From Arachidicoccus sp. BS20 (GTDB lineage: Bacteria > Bacteroidota > Bacteroidia > Chitinophagales > Chitinophagaceae): 64,000 bases of DNA. Under the pieces are notes generated by a model. It was not told the DNA's origin. It did no database searches and saw only the letters and a list, made by a program, of their open reading frames with translations. Positions 36,763 to 46,491 of this stretch are shown here, piece by piece. The stretch covers positions 2,731,029 to 2,795,028 of the forward strand of contig NZ_CP015971.1 of the NCBI RefSeq assembly GCF_001659705.1. Direction: 5' to 3'. A program made the position numbers and the translations under genes. Position 1 is the first letter of the stretch; every line of letters starts with the position of its first letter.

Positions 36763-39700
36763 ATGAAAAAAATATATTATCTCATCTTTATTCTCTTAGC
36801 CTTACCGTTTTATTCCCAGGCTCAGAATAATGTAATTAAAGGTCGAGTGATAGATTCTGCCACTAATAAGCCTATTGCTCAAGCGAGCGTTGTGTTGCAA
36901 ACCGGAGATAAAAAATTTTCCGGGACACTCACAAATGAAAATGGAGAATATACAATAAAGACAAATGATTCGGCAAACGAAATTGTATTTTCTTATATTG
37001 GAATGAGTTCGGTTACGGAACAAATCAATAATCGTTCAGTAATCAATGCTAAATTAGTTGCGGGGCTAAGTTCATTGAACGATGTAGTTGTGGTTGGATA
37101 CGGTACGCAGACAAAAGCAACCCTTACCGGCGCTGTTTCCAGTATATCCGGAAAAGAGTTGGTAACAACCAAGAATGAAAACGTTGTGAATATGCTTTCC
37201 GGTAAGATTCCCGGATTACGAATTACCCAAACGAGTAGCCGTCCCGGCGCGTACGAATCAAGTATCGATATTCGCGGTTTTGGTGCTAATCCGCTCGTAG
37301 TGGTAGATGGCGTGCCAAGAGATATCGGCTATTTTTCCCGCATGAATGCACAGGATATCGAAAGTGTTTCGGTATTGAAAGATGCTTCGGCGGCAGTATA
37401 TGGTATGCGTTCTGATAACGGTGTTATTCTGGTAACTACCAAAAAAGGAACGAATACAGGGCATTACGATATACAATACACTGTCAACAGAGGGTGGCAG
37501 CAATTTTTACATGTACCTCATAATGTGGATGCTGTACAGTACATGACACTTGCCAATGAAAAGAAGTCGCATAATTTCGCAAACTTTCTTGATTACAGCA
37601 ATCCGAATAACCTTGCCTTTTTGCCTTCTCAGTTTACGCCGTATTTGGACGGTTCTAAACAATCTACCGATTGGTACGATGCTGTTTTTGTAAATACAGC
37701 TCCACAGGTTCAGCACAATTTAACCATAAACGGAGGTACCAACAAACTCAGGTTTTATTTTGACTTGGGCTATCAAAGCCAGCAAAGTTCTTTGAGGTCT
37801 GGCGATATGAATTACCATAAATGGGACTTCCGCTCAAATGTGGATGCGGAAATTATGAAAGGGTTACATGCTACAGTATCAATAGACGGTTATATGGATC
37901 AGCAGTATCAGCCTAACACCGACATTTGGGCTATTTATAAAGATGTGTGGATAGAAAGACCCGATGCAGATATATATGCCAACGGTGATCCGACCAAGCT
38001 GAATTTTTATCAAATCAAAAGCGACAACCCGATAGCAATGACTGATGCCGATATGACGGGTTACAGCAAATACATCAACCGGGAATTTAATGGCAGAGCG
38101 TCACTTTCTTATGATATTCCAAAAGTAGATGGTTTAACAGCAAAAGCTATGTACTATTATCATTTCCATGAGAGTGACAATACCGACTACCACAAATCCT
38201 TTACCTTATACCAGTACGACTCTATCACAAATACGTATAGCACAAGTGTGCGTCATCAACCAACTGACGGTTCCGGCACTCTTGCGAATATACAGAGAGG
38301 TTATTACCCGAGTTATAGCGATTTGTTCCAGTTGTCTTTGAGCTATAAACACACTTTTTTAAATGTGCATAATATAGATGCCTTGGTTTTATTCGAAGAT
38401 GCTTATGATAATTCGGACAATTTTTATGCTTCCCGCGACTTGACTTTAAATTCTGAATATTTATTTGCCGGAAGTGCTACCAATCAGATTGGTTTTCAGG
38501 ATAAAAATGGGCTTGCAGACCATTCCAGCCACGCTTTAGTGGGCAAGTTAGATTACAACTTTAAGGGCAAATACCTGCTTGATTTTGGTTTTCGATACGA
38601 CGGAGAATCAAGATTTCCTGCCGGAAAACGTTTTGGCTTTTTTCCGACTGTTTCGGCAGGCTGGAGACTCAGTGAAGAGTCTTTTATGAAAAAGAATTTA
38701 CCTCAATTAACCAATTTGAAATTGAGAGCATCCTATGGAAAAACAGGGAATGACGGCACTGCAAATAACTACCCTGATATATATACAGGATATACTATTG
38801 ATCCCAATAATGTTGGATATGTATTTAATGGCTCTTATATAGCCGGAGTATCTCCATTAGCTATTCCTAATCCTGATAAAACATGGATAACATCGAAAAT
38901 GTTTGACGTAGGAATTGATGCAGAGTTGTGGCATGGTTTGCTTAGTGGTTCATTCGATTGGTTTAACCGGCACCGTGATGGGCTTCTTGCAACCGCTTCC
39001 GCTGTTATTCCGGGAACGGTTGGCGCATCGTTGCCGCAGCAGAACCTGAACAGCGACCGTACATTTGGCTATGAAGTGGTATTAACACACCGCAACACAA
39101 TTGGACAATTGTCTTATAATGTAGGTGTTCAAATGTCTGCTACGCGTAATCGTAATGGATTTTTAATTGAATCGCCGGCAGGAAATTCTTATGACCAGTG
39201 GAGAAACCGTAACTCAAATCGTAATACCGGTATCTGGTGGGGACAAACCTATCTGGGGCAATTCCAAAGCTATGACCAGATTTACAATTATCCGGTTGCT
39301 ATCGGAGCTGGCGGTGCGGTACCGGGCGACTATTATTACGAAGACTGGAACGGAGATGGCGTAATAGACGGTAACGACGTGCACCCGATAGCCACTTATG
39401 GTTTACCTCTGTACAATTACGGGATTACATTAGGCGCATCCTGGAAAGATATTGATTTGAGTATGACATTCCAAGGAGCAAAAGGAGTATACTACAAATA
39501 TACTGAAACGTTAGCAGAGCCTCTTTCCTTTGGTGATGCGGGCACAATGACACAATTCTGGGACAGATGGCATCCTGCAGACCCTAATGCAGATATTTAC
39601 GATCCGTCAACTGTATGGGTTCCGGGTTATTATGCTTATACCGGTACGCTGCCCGGTGCCGGCGGCGCCAGTAGCACTTTTGAAGTCCAAAATGCTTCTT

Positions 39701-39939
39701 ATTTAAGAATGAAAACGATAGAACTGGGTTATACCTTACCACAATCTCTTTTGAAACATATAGGCATCAAAGAATTAAGGATTTATGTCAGCGGGTACAA
39801 CCTGCTTACTTTTACCGGTTTACACGATATGGATCCTGAACATCCCGGTGGGGAAGGCGGTGCTGTTGGTAATAGTGTAGATACTTATAAATATCCGATT
39901 AATAAAACCTATAATATAGGAGCATCTGTCAGATTTTAA
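36763..39939 (+). CDS. susC: SusC/RagA-family TonB-dependent outer-membrane transporter
   Basis: 1058 residues with signal peptide (LLALPFYSQAQ). A CarboxypepD_reg-like domain (VIKGRVIDSATNKPIAQASV) starts the mature part, followed by the TonB-box region LNDVVVVGYGTQTKATLTGA, the plug (RGFGANPLVVVDGVPRDIG, VYGMRSDNGVILVTTKKGT) and a 22-strand-type barrel ending INKTYNIGASVRF. It imports glycan oligosaccharides into the periplasm, energised by TonB-ExbBD, with SusD as the lid (gene 93 bases downstream). There is no N-terminal STN domain, so it is not directly linked to an anti-sigma factor, and no ECF sigma gene is nearby. The gene symbol denotes the family. Confidence 0.97.
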   Translation: MKKIYYLIFILLALPFYSQAQNNVIKGRVIDSATNKPIAQASVVLQTGDKKFSGTLTNENGEYTIKTNDSANEIVFSYIGMSSVTEQINNRSVINAKLVAGLSSLNDVVVVGYGTQTKATLTGAVSSISGKELVTTKNENVVNMLSGKIPGLRITQTSSRPGAYESSIDIRGFGANPLVVVDGVPRDIGYFSRMNAQDIESVSVLKDASAAVYGMRSDNGVILVTTKKGTNTGHYDIQYTVNRGWQQFLHVPHNVDAVQYMTLANEKKSHNFANFLDYSNPNNLAFLPSQFTPYLDGSKQSTDWYDAVFVNTAPQVQHNLTINGGTNKLRFYFDLGYQSQQSSLRSGDMNYHKWDFRSNVDAEIMKGLHATVSIDGYMDQQYQPNTDIWAIYKDVWIERPDADIYANGDPTKLNFYQIKSDNPIAMTDADMTGYSKYINREFNGRASLSYDIPKVDGLTAKAMYYYHFHESDNTDYHKSFTLYQYDSITNTYSTSVRHQPTDGSGTLANIQRGYYPSYSDLFQLSLSYKHTFLNVHNIDALVLFEDAYDNSDNFYASRDLTLNSEYLFAGSATNQIGFQDKNGLADHSSHALVGKLDYNFKGKYLLDFGFRYDGESRFPAGKRFGFFPTVSAGWRLSEESFMKKNLPQLTNLKLRASYGKTGNDGTANNYPDIYTGYTIDPNNVGYVFNGSYIAGVSPLAIPNPDKTWITSKMFDVGIDAELWHGLLSGSFDWFNRHRDGLLATASAVIPGTVGASLPQQNLNSDRTFGYEVVLTHRNTIGQLSYNVGVQMSATRNRNGFLIESPAGNSYDQWRNRNSNRNTGIWWGQTYLGQFQSYDQIYNYPVAIGAGGAVPGDYYYEDWNGDGVIDGNDVHPIATYGLPLYNYGITLGASWKDIDLSMTFQGAKGVYYKYTETLAEPLSFGDAGTMTQFWDRWHPADPNADIYDPSTVWVPGYYAYTGTLPGAGGASSTFEVQNASYLRMKTIELGYTLPQSLLKHIGIKELRIYVSGYNLLTFTGLHDMDPEHPGGEGGAVGNSVDTYKYPINKTYNIGASVRF

Positions 39940-40032
39940 AAACGGAATGGTTAAATTTTTCAATATTCTGTTTGAGAGAAATCGAATGGTTATAAAACAG
40001 ATGTAATGTTCTAAAATGTAAATTAAATACAA

Positions 40033-41937
40033 ATGAAAAAGATAAAATATTTATTGTTATTCGGGTCTGTCATGCTGGCAATAGCATCTTGCCACAAATT
40101 AGACCTTCCCCCAAAGGGTATTTTGGATGATGCGGCATTACTTGGCAGCGAAGATGGAGTTAAAACTTATCTTGCCGATGCTTATATGCATTTGCCGATA
40201 GAAGATTTCAGTTATTATGTAGACCAGGGTTTTAAGTACGGAAACAATGATTGGGATGCTTCCAAATCATGGCTGATGGGTATCGATGGTGAAGCGGTAG
40301 GCTGGGAAGGCGGCGTCAATGGTGGCGGTTTCGGTTACTGGCCTTATGACAAAATACGCGAAATTAATAATATGTTAGAAAAGTTTCCGGCCTATAAATC
40401 AAATTTTACGGAGGACGTCTATAATTCGTTGTTGGGTGAAGCGCATTTTCTACGGGCTTTTTACTATTTCGGATTGGTAAAACGTTACGGAGGCGTGCCT
40501 ATTATTGATACTGTGTTAAGCCCAACCGCAGACTCTGCATCCTTAGCCGTATCGCGTGCTACGGAATCAGATTGTTATAAGTTCATTCAGTCTGATCTGC
40601 AATTTGCAATGGATAATATGGCTGCCACATCGGAATTAGGGCGAGCCAATAAATTCGCAGCAGCAGCGTTGATGTCGAGAGCTATGTTATATGCGGCTAC
40701 TATTGCCAAATATGGAAGTTATACAACTTCATCGCCCGATCCGGCTGCCAAAGCAGGCTATGTTGGCATCCCGGCAAGCGAAGCGCAGGACTTCTTTACG
40801 GCTGCATACAATGCCGCTGATTTCTTTGATACGCAAAATAGTCCGTACGAATTGGTGGGCGAAAATGCAGCAGATAAAGAGCAGAATTATGTTGATTTAT
40901 TTTTAAATGATAAGTCGGCAGAGAATATTCTTATAAGACAATATGTTGCCGGGAATAATTTGTTTTATCATAGTTATGATGGCAGCGTATCGCCTGCCGG
41001 AGACTTTTCCAACTGGCCGGGTTCCGAAGCGTATCCGTCGTTAGAATCGGTAGAATTGTTTCAAAAATTGCCGATTGAGAATGCAGACGGAACACCTCGC
41101 CGTTACGATGATAAAAACCAACTATTTCAACAAGGACTTGAGCCTCGTCTGCTGGCAACCGTGTATTTCTCGGGTATGACATTGAGGGGTAAAACATTCG
41201 ATGTAAAACGCGGATTCTACCGTACATATAACGGAACAATGGCGGATGCTCAGGATGGTGTTGGAACAGCTCCGATCAATAGTCCCAGTAATAGAACGAT
41301 AGCTACTGCTCGTTATCAAACGGATCCTGCACTCAATGGAGGAGCTGTTGCCGGTTTACACGGAATGTGGGGCGGCATTGAAAATAATACCGTTACCGGT
41401 TTCTTTATCAGGAAATATGTGAACTATAATATGACCCAGGCGCAGGCTGCGGGCAACAGCTCTTACCAATCCTGGATTGTTTTCCGTTATGCGGAAATAT
41501 TGCTGAATAAAGCTGAGGCGGCGTATGAGCTGGGAAAAAAACAGGAAGCGTATGATTTAATTGCCAGGATACGCAATAGGGCAGGCGCTACTGTATGGAC
41601 ACCGAAAGCGGCACCGGCTTCTGTATATGTCATCAACGGCCAGACGGTTGATGAGAATTTACAATTCATACGTGACGAACGCGGAAGAGAGCTGATGTTT
41701 GAAAACCAGCGTTGGTGGGACCTTCGCCGTTGGAGAGTTGCAGATAAAGTGCTTAACCAGACACGGCTACACGGCTTAATGCCTTATTACGTATTGAATG
41801 AAAAAAAGTACATCTTTATCAGGGAATATAATACAGATGGTAAAACATATACTTTCAACGTACGCGATTACTATGAGCCGATACCGGGCGGCGAAATCAA
41901 CAAAGACCCTAATTTGATACAAAATCCTATTTATTAA
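40033..41937 (+). CDS. susD: SusD/RagB-family surface glycan-binding lipoprotein
   Basis: 634 residues. Lipoprotein signal with lipobox IASC (Cys near residue 20), then a TPR-like helical fold with typical SusD segments: LPPKGILDD at the mature N-terminus, GEAHFLRAFYYFGLVKRYGG, RYAEILLNKAEAAYELGKK, and IRDERGRELMFENQRWWDLRRW near the C-terminus. It binds the target polysaccharide at the cell surface and closes over SusC. At about 630 residues it is of normal to large size. A 231-base gap separates it from the DUF3823 gene. Confidence 0.97.
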   Translation: MKKIKYLLLFGSVMLAIASCHKLDLPPKGILDDAALLGSEDGVKTYLADAYMHLPIEDFSYYVDQGFKYGNNDWDASKSWLMGIDGEAVGWEGGVNGGGFGYWPYDKIREINNMLEKFPAYKSNFTEDVYNSLLGEAHFLRAFYYFGLVKRYGGVPIIDTVLSPTADSASLAVSRATESDCYKFIQSDLQFAMDNMAATSELGRANKFAAAALMSRAMLYAATIAKYGSYTTSSPDPAAKAGYVGIPASEAQDFFTAAYNAADFFDTQNSPYELVGENAADKEQNYVDLFLNDKSAENILIRQYVAGNNLFYHSYDGSVSPAGDFSNWPGSEAYPSLESVELFQKLPIENADGTPRRYDDKNQLFQQGLEPRLLATVYFSGMTLRGKTFDVKRGFYRTYNGTMADAQDGVGTAPINSPSNRTIATARYQTDPALNGGAVAGLHGMWGGIENNTVTGFFIRKYVNYNMTQAQAAGNSSYQSWIVFRYAEILLNKAEAAYELGKKQEAYDLIARIRNRAGATVWTPKAAPASVYVINGQTVDENLQFIRDERGRELMFENQRWWDLRRWRVADKVLNQTRLHGLMPYYVLNEKKYIFIREYNTDGKTYTFNVRDYYEPIPGGEINKDPNLIQNPIY

Positions 41938-42168
41938 ATATAAATTAAAATTAATATGAAATGAGCCATAAGAACTTTGCCTACCCAAAGTGATGATTAT
42001 TTGGCGAAACGAAGTTCGGCGAAGCCAATTCCATCTGACCATTAAAAAACAATAAAAAAAATAAACAGATGAAATATCCATGAGCGAATAAATCGCACAC
42101 CCGAACGCAAATGATTATATTTTAATTCATAAATAATTAAAAATCAAAAACTTAAAAAATATAAACAG
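41938..42168. other. Gap between SusD and DUF3823 genes with duplicated leader sequence
   Basis: The 14-mer ATAAACAGATGAAA occurs at 42061-42074 and again, exactly 100 bases later, at 42161-42174, where its ATG starts the DUF3823 gene. The first ATG opens only a four-codon frame. An inverted repeat TTGGC/GCCAA spans 42001-42027. The gap suggests a partial duplication of the leader. Confidence 0.5.
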
Positions 42169-42900
42169 ATGAAAAATATATTTCTCATTTTCAGCGTGCT
42201 GTCTTTTGGGATACTCTCCTCTTGTATGAAGACGGACAATTATGCCGCGCCCGACGCAACTTTTAGCGGGAATGTGATTGATAGTATAACAGGAAAGCCT
42301 TTCCTTACATCGCAAGGCGAAGCCCACATCAGAATATGGGAAGTGAGTTATAAAGACAACCCAACTCCTCAGGATATTCCCATTAAACAAGACGGAACAT
42401 TTAACGATACTAAACTGTTCAGCGCTACTTACGACATGCAGCCTTATGGCGGTGCCTTTTGGCCCACGCAACGGGATTCGGCAATCAAGCTCAATAAATC
42501 GTTGCAAAAAGACTTCAAAGTAGTACCGTATTTATATGTTGTAGATGTAAACTCCCAATTAGACGACAGCACACTGCATCTTACTTGTAGATTAAAAGCG
42601 CCTATTACGCAAAACCTTCCGCAGGTATTGGACATAAGACCTTTTATAAGCCTGACCCAATTTGTCGGAAATAATTCTACCATAAGCGAATATCAACAGG
42701 ATAAGTACAAGATAAATGTTAACAGCAACTGGGGAGACGGTGTCGGGGATATGACTACGGGCGAAGGATTTACCACCTACGCATTACCTGCTTTACCTCT
42801 TAGAAAAGGAAGAACTTATTATGTGCGTGTAGGTGTTCGGGTAGAAGATACTTATCAGCAATATAACTATTCAGATATAATAACAATACAAGTTCCGTAG
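42169..42900 (+). CDS. DUF3823-type lipoprotein (SusE/F-like position)
   Basis: 243 residues. Lipoprotein signal ILSSCMKTD. The N-terminal half is a carboxypeptidase-regulatory-like beta domain (FSGNVIDSITGKPFLTSQGE, IRIWEVSY), the second an Ig-like fold (KGRTYYVRVGVRVEDT). This family regularly follows SusD in Bacteroidetes loci and is thought to be surface-exposed and possibly glycan-binding. It lies 231 bases after SusD, in the same direction, and 42 bases before the GH31 gene. Binding residues are not identifiable by eye. Confidence 0.8.
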   Translation: MKNIFLIFSVLSFGILSSCMKTDNYAAPDATFSGNVIDSITGKPFLTSQGEAHIRIWEVSYKDNPTPQDIPIKQDGTFNDTKLFSATYDMQPYGGAFWPTQRDSAIKLNKSLQKDFKVVPYLYVVDVNSQLDDSTLHLTCRLKAPITQNLPQVLDIRPFISLTQFVGNNSTISEYQQDKYKINVNSNWGDGVGDMTTGEGFTTYALPALPLRKGRTYYVRVGVRVEDTYQQYNYSDIITIQVP

Positions 42901-42942
42901 TGATAATGTTGTCATTATTGTATCAATAAAATCAAAAACATA

Positions 42943-45276
42943 ATGAAATATTTCTCGGTTCTTTCTTTGATTATTTTTCAAATTCAATTACTACGCGCGC
43001 AGGAAATAAAATATGTTTTAAATAATGAAACAACCGAGATAAAATTTCTCAGCAACAATACAGCGCATATTCTCAAATATCAGGGAACGCACGCGCCGGT
43101 AAAAAATGATTTGATTGTATTAAACATTCAAGATGCAGGTTTGAAAACGTCGGTAAAAAAAACAGACACTTCATTGATAATTCAATCATCTGTATTAATG
43201 ATTGAACTGAATAAAAGTAACGGAATAATAAGTTTTTTTGACAAGAACAAAAATCGATTGCTTGCCGAAAATAAGACGGAGCAACAGTTTCAGAAGATTG
43301 ACGATTCGGTTATGCATATTTCACAATCGTTCAGTCTTTCTTCCGGCGAAGCTGTTTATGGTTTGGGACAACATCAAAACGGAAAGATGAGCCAACGTAA
43401 CCAAACCATTTTGCTGAAGCAAAGGAATATGGATATTGCTGTTCCGTTTTTACAATCGACAAAAGGTTACGGCATTTATTGGAACAATTATTCCGCAACC
43501 ATTTATTCCGATAAACAAAATGTAATGAACCTCACATCGGAAGCCGGAAATTGCGTTGATTATTACTTTATCGCAGGCAAAAATGCAGATGAAATAATCG
43601 ATAATTACAGAAAACTCACGGGCAAAGCTCCTATGTTTCCGCTATGGAGTTTCGGTTACATTCAAAGCCGTGAACGCTATCAAAGCCAGGAAGAAGTTGT
43701 AGATGTTGTAAGAAAATACAGAGCGTTGAAAGTGCCGATAGATGCTGTGGTGCAGGATTGGCAATATTGGGGAAGTGATAGTCATAACTGGAATTCTGTT
43801 CAGTTTGACAATCCCAATTATCCAAATCCTGCTGCGATGATTGACAGCGTTCATGCAATGAATGCAAAAATCATGATTTCTGTTTGGCCATCATTCGGGG
43901 AAAAATCTGCGATTTACAAAGAGATGGAACAAAAGCATTTTTTGTTTGATTTTCCAACATTTCCCGTGAACAACGGTGTAAAAGTGTATGATGCGTTTAA
44001 TCCGCAGGCGCGCGATGTTTATTGGAAATACATGAACAGGAATTTATTTTCCAAAGGCATCGACGGTTGGTGGCTCGATGCGACCGAACCTGAACAACAG
44101 AAAACAGATAACACGCACGAACCCGATACATTCAATACTTCTGTGATAAAAAATGCAATTACTTATTTCGGGAATTACAAAACTTACAATAATGCTTTTC
44201 CTTTTGAATCGGTAAGCGGCGTGTATCACAATCAAAGAAATACCACGTCTGACAAGCGTGTATTTATTCTTACGCGTTCTGCATTTGCGGGACAACAAAG
44301 AGCATCGAGCATGGTCTGGTCGGGCGATATTACGGCGAGCTGGCAAACGCTGAAAGACCAGATTCCTGCGGCGTTGAATTATTCACTTTCGGGAATGCCT
44401 TATTGGAATGCAGATATCGGCGGATTTTTTTCGGGAACAAATTATCCGAAAGGCAATAAAGATTTGTTATATCAGGAATTATATTTAAGGTGGCTGCAAT
44501 TTGGCGTATTCACAGCCATGATGCGCTCGCATGGAACAAATACACCGAGAGAAATTTATCAGTTTGGAAAGCCCGGCGATGTTGCGTTTGATGTCATCAG
44601 AAAATATATTGGTTTGCGTTACAGGCTCGAACCGTATATTTATTCTGCTGCGTGGGCTGTTACTTCTCAAAATGCTTCCTTGATGCGCGCGTTGATTATG
44701 GATTATCCGCAGGATAAAAATGTATATGATTTAGGAACTGAATATTTATTCGGCAATTCAATTTTAGTGGCGCCTGTAACCGATTCAATCTTTGCAAAAA
44801 ACGCTTCGGCTTTAGATACTGTTTCAACTGTAACTACAAAAATTTATTTGCCCGAAGGCGATTGGTATAGCTTTAATACAAACGAAAAAATTGCAGGCGG
44901 GCAATGGATTAATCAATCATCAACATTGTCGCAAATGCCTTTGTTTGTAAAAGCCGGTTCAATTGTTCCCTTGGCAAATGAAGCGCAGTATTCTTCCATT
45001 CAGAATTTTAAAACGCTTGAAATAAATGTCTATCCGGGCAAAGATGCAACGTTTGAGTTGTATGAAGATGAAGGCGACAATTACAATTATGAAAAAGGAA
45101 AATACAGCATCATCAAATTTAATTGGAACGATAAAAACAGAACACTTACAATAGATGCCGGAAAAGGCAGTTTCAATGGAATGCCGAAGCATCATTTTTT
45201 TAAAATCAATGTTGTTGAATTGAATAAAAAGAAAGCTGTTGAATACAACAACGCAGAAATGGTTGTGCAGTTTTAA
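42943..45276 (+). CDS. GH31-family alpha-glycosidase (alpha-xylosidase-like)
   Basis: 777 residues with signal peptide (QIQLLRAQ). N-terminal beta-sandwich (SLSSGEAVYGLGQHQNGK), GH31 barrel with nucleophile Asp379 in GWWLDATEPEQ and acid/base Asp462 in VWSGDITASW, then DUF5110-like and beta-sandwich C-terminal parts (FVKAGSIVPLANEAQ). The WWLDATEPE form is common in Bacteroidetes alpha-xylosidases of xyloglucan or related loci, but alpha-glucosidase and other specificities occur in the family. It probably trims alpha-linked side chains in the periplasm. A 26-bp palindrome follows 84 bases downstream. Confidence 0.92.
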   Translation: MKYFSVLSLIIFQIQLLRAQEIKYVLNNETTEIKFLSNNTAHILKYQGTHAPVKNDLIVLNIQDAGLKTSVKKTDTSLIIQSSVLMIELNKSNGIISFFDKNKNRLLAENKTEQQFQKIDDSVMHISQSFSLSSGEAVYGLGQHQNGKMSQRNQTILLKQRNMDIAVPFLQSTKGYGIYWNNYSATIYSDKQNVMNLTSEAGNCVDYYFIAGKNADEIIDNYRKLTGKAPMFPLWSFGYIQSRERYQSQEEVVDVVRKYRALKVPIDAVVQDWQYWGSDSHNWNSVQFDNPNYPNPAAMIDSVHAMNAKIMISVWPSFGEKSAIYKEMEQKHFLFDFPTFPVNNGVKVYDAFNPQARDVYWKYMNRNLFSKGIDGWWLDATEPEQQKTDNTHEPDTFNTSVIKNAITYFGNYKTYNNAFPFESVSGVYHNQRNTTSDKRVFILTRSAFAGQQRASSMVWSGDITASWQTLKDQIPAALNYSLSGMPYWNADIGGFFSGTNYPKGNKDLLYQELYLRWLQFGVFTAMMRSHGTNTPREIYQFGKPGDVAFDVIRKYIGLRYRLEPYIYSAAWAVTSQNASLMRALIMDYPQDKNVYDLGTEYLFGNSILVAPVTDSIFAKNASALDTVSTVTTKIYLPEGDWYSFNTNEKIAGGQWINQSSTLSQMPLFVKAGSIVPLANEAQYSSIQNFKTLEINVYPGKDATFELYEDEGDNYNYEKGKYSIIKFNWNDKNRTLTIDAGKGSFNGMPKHHFFKINVVELNKKKAVEYNNAEMVVQF

Positions 45277-45314
45277 TGCGCTTTAAACCCGGATTTCCTT
45301 TCTTTTTTGAGAAA

Positions 45315-45330
45315 TTAATTACGCAGTTAA
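45315..45330. promoter_or_regulatory. Candidate PUL operator (site D)
   Basis: TTAAT-TACGCA-GTTAA, one mismatch in the arms, 143 bases before the GH43 start and preceded by GAAA like sites A and E. It begins 38 bases after the GH31 stop. Confidence 0.35.
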
Positions 45331-45360
45331 GCAAAAATTATGTTGCCTGTTAATGTGCGA

Positions 45361-45386
45361 AAAGTTATTTGGCCAAATAACTTTTC
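45361..45386. terminator. Perfect 26-bp palindrome, probable terminator
   Basis: Arms AAAAGTTATTTGG and CCAAATAACTTTT are perfect reverse complements with no spacer; as RNA this gives an 11-bp stem with a GGCC loop, followed by TTTTC. It lies 84 bases after the GH31 stop and 87 before the GH43 start. A dimeric regulator site is the alternative. Confidence 0.55.
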
Positions 45387-45472
45387 TTGGGCGGCATGAC
45401 AGATAAAAAGAAAGCAATTATTAATAGAAAATTTTGTCATGTATAAAAACACTTACTCTAAAATTTAAAATT

Positions 45473-46480
45473 ATGTATTTATCAAATTCATCCAGAAAAG
45501 TAAACGTAACAAGAAAAGAAATCAAATGGTCAATCGTTACAATCATTGTACTGTTCATCGGGCTGCTGAGTAATAAAACATATGCGCAAGGCAATCCGAT
45601 TATCCGCGACATTTATTCCGCCGACCCGTCGGCGCACGTGTGGAAAGACGGTCGTTTATATGTTTATCCTTCGCACGATGTAGCGCCGCCGAGAGGTTGT
45701 GATTTGATGGATAAATATCATGTTTATTCTACCGATGATATGGTTCATTGGCGCGACGAAGGACAAATACTGGAATCAAGTCAGGTACCTTGGGGAAGAA
45801 AAGAAGGCGGCTTTATGTGGGCGCCCGATTGCGCTTATAAAAACGGAACATATTATTACTATTTTCCGCATCCGAGCGGAACGGAGTGGAATAAGACTTG
45901 GAAAATAGGCGTAGCTACAAGCAAGTATCCTGCAAAAGATTTCAAAGTGCAAGGTTACATAAAAGGGCTTGACCCAATGATTGACCCATGCGTGTTTGTG
46001 GATGATGATGGCCAGGCATATTTCTATTATGGCGGCGGCGGAAAATGTATGGGCGGAAAATTGAAAGACAACATGATGGAAATCGATGGGGCAATGCAGC
46101 CGATGCAAGGCTTGCACGATTTTCATGAAGCAAGCTGGGTACACAAATACAAAGGCATGTATTATCTATCTTATTCGGATAATCATGATTCATCAGGGCA
46201 TCACAACCGTATGTGTTATGCGGTAAGCAAAAGTCCTTTGGGACCTTGGACGTACAAAGGAATTTACATTGACCCGACCGACAGTTATACCGACCATGGT
46301 TCTATTGTGGAATACAAAGGTCAATGGTACGCATTTTACCATACAAGCGTTTTATCGGGCAACGATTGGTTACGTTCTGTGTGTGTAGATAAATTGTATT
46401 ACAATCCCGATGGGACAATTAAACCGGTAATTTTAACGCAGGACAAAAGCGCCAAGTTTGACCCGGATTACAATAAATAA
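45473..46480 (+). CDS. GH43-family glycosidase
   Basis: 335 residues from ATG at 45473; an in-frame TTG at 45434 lacks support. An unusually long N-terminal tail (about 25 residues, basic) precedes the hydrophobic segment (VTIIVLFIGLLSNKTYAQ). The five-bladed propeller has the three GH43 acids: Asp in RDIYSADPSAHVW, Asp in DPMIDPCVFVDDDG, and Glu in DFHEASWVHKY. Family members remove arabinofuranose or xylose residues; the specificity here is not visible. It is followed by the GH3 gene after 11 bases, so it heads a tightly packed run. Confidence 0.92.
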   Translation: MYLSNSSRKVNVTRKEIKWSIVTIIVLFIGLLSNKTYAQGNPIIRDIYSADPSAHVWKDGRLYVYPSHDVAPPRGCDLMDKYHVYSTDDMVHWRDEGQILESSQVPWGRKEGGFMWAPDCAYKNGTYYYYFPHPSGTEWNKTWKIGVATSKYPAKDFKVQGYIKGLDPMIDPCVFVDDDGQAYFYYGGGGKCMGGKLKDNMMEIDGAMQPMQGLHDFHEASWVHKYKGMYYLSYSDNHDSSGHHNRMCYAVSKSPLGPWTYKGIYIDPTDSYTDHGSIVEYKGQWYAFYHTSVLSGNDWLRSVCVDKLYYNPDGTIKPVILTQDKSAKFDPDYNK

Positions 46481-46491
46481 AAACTCAGTAA

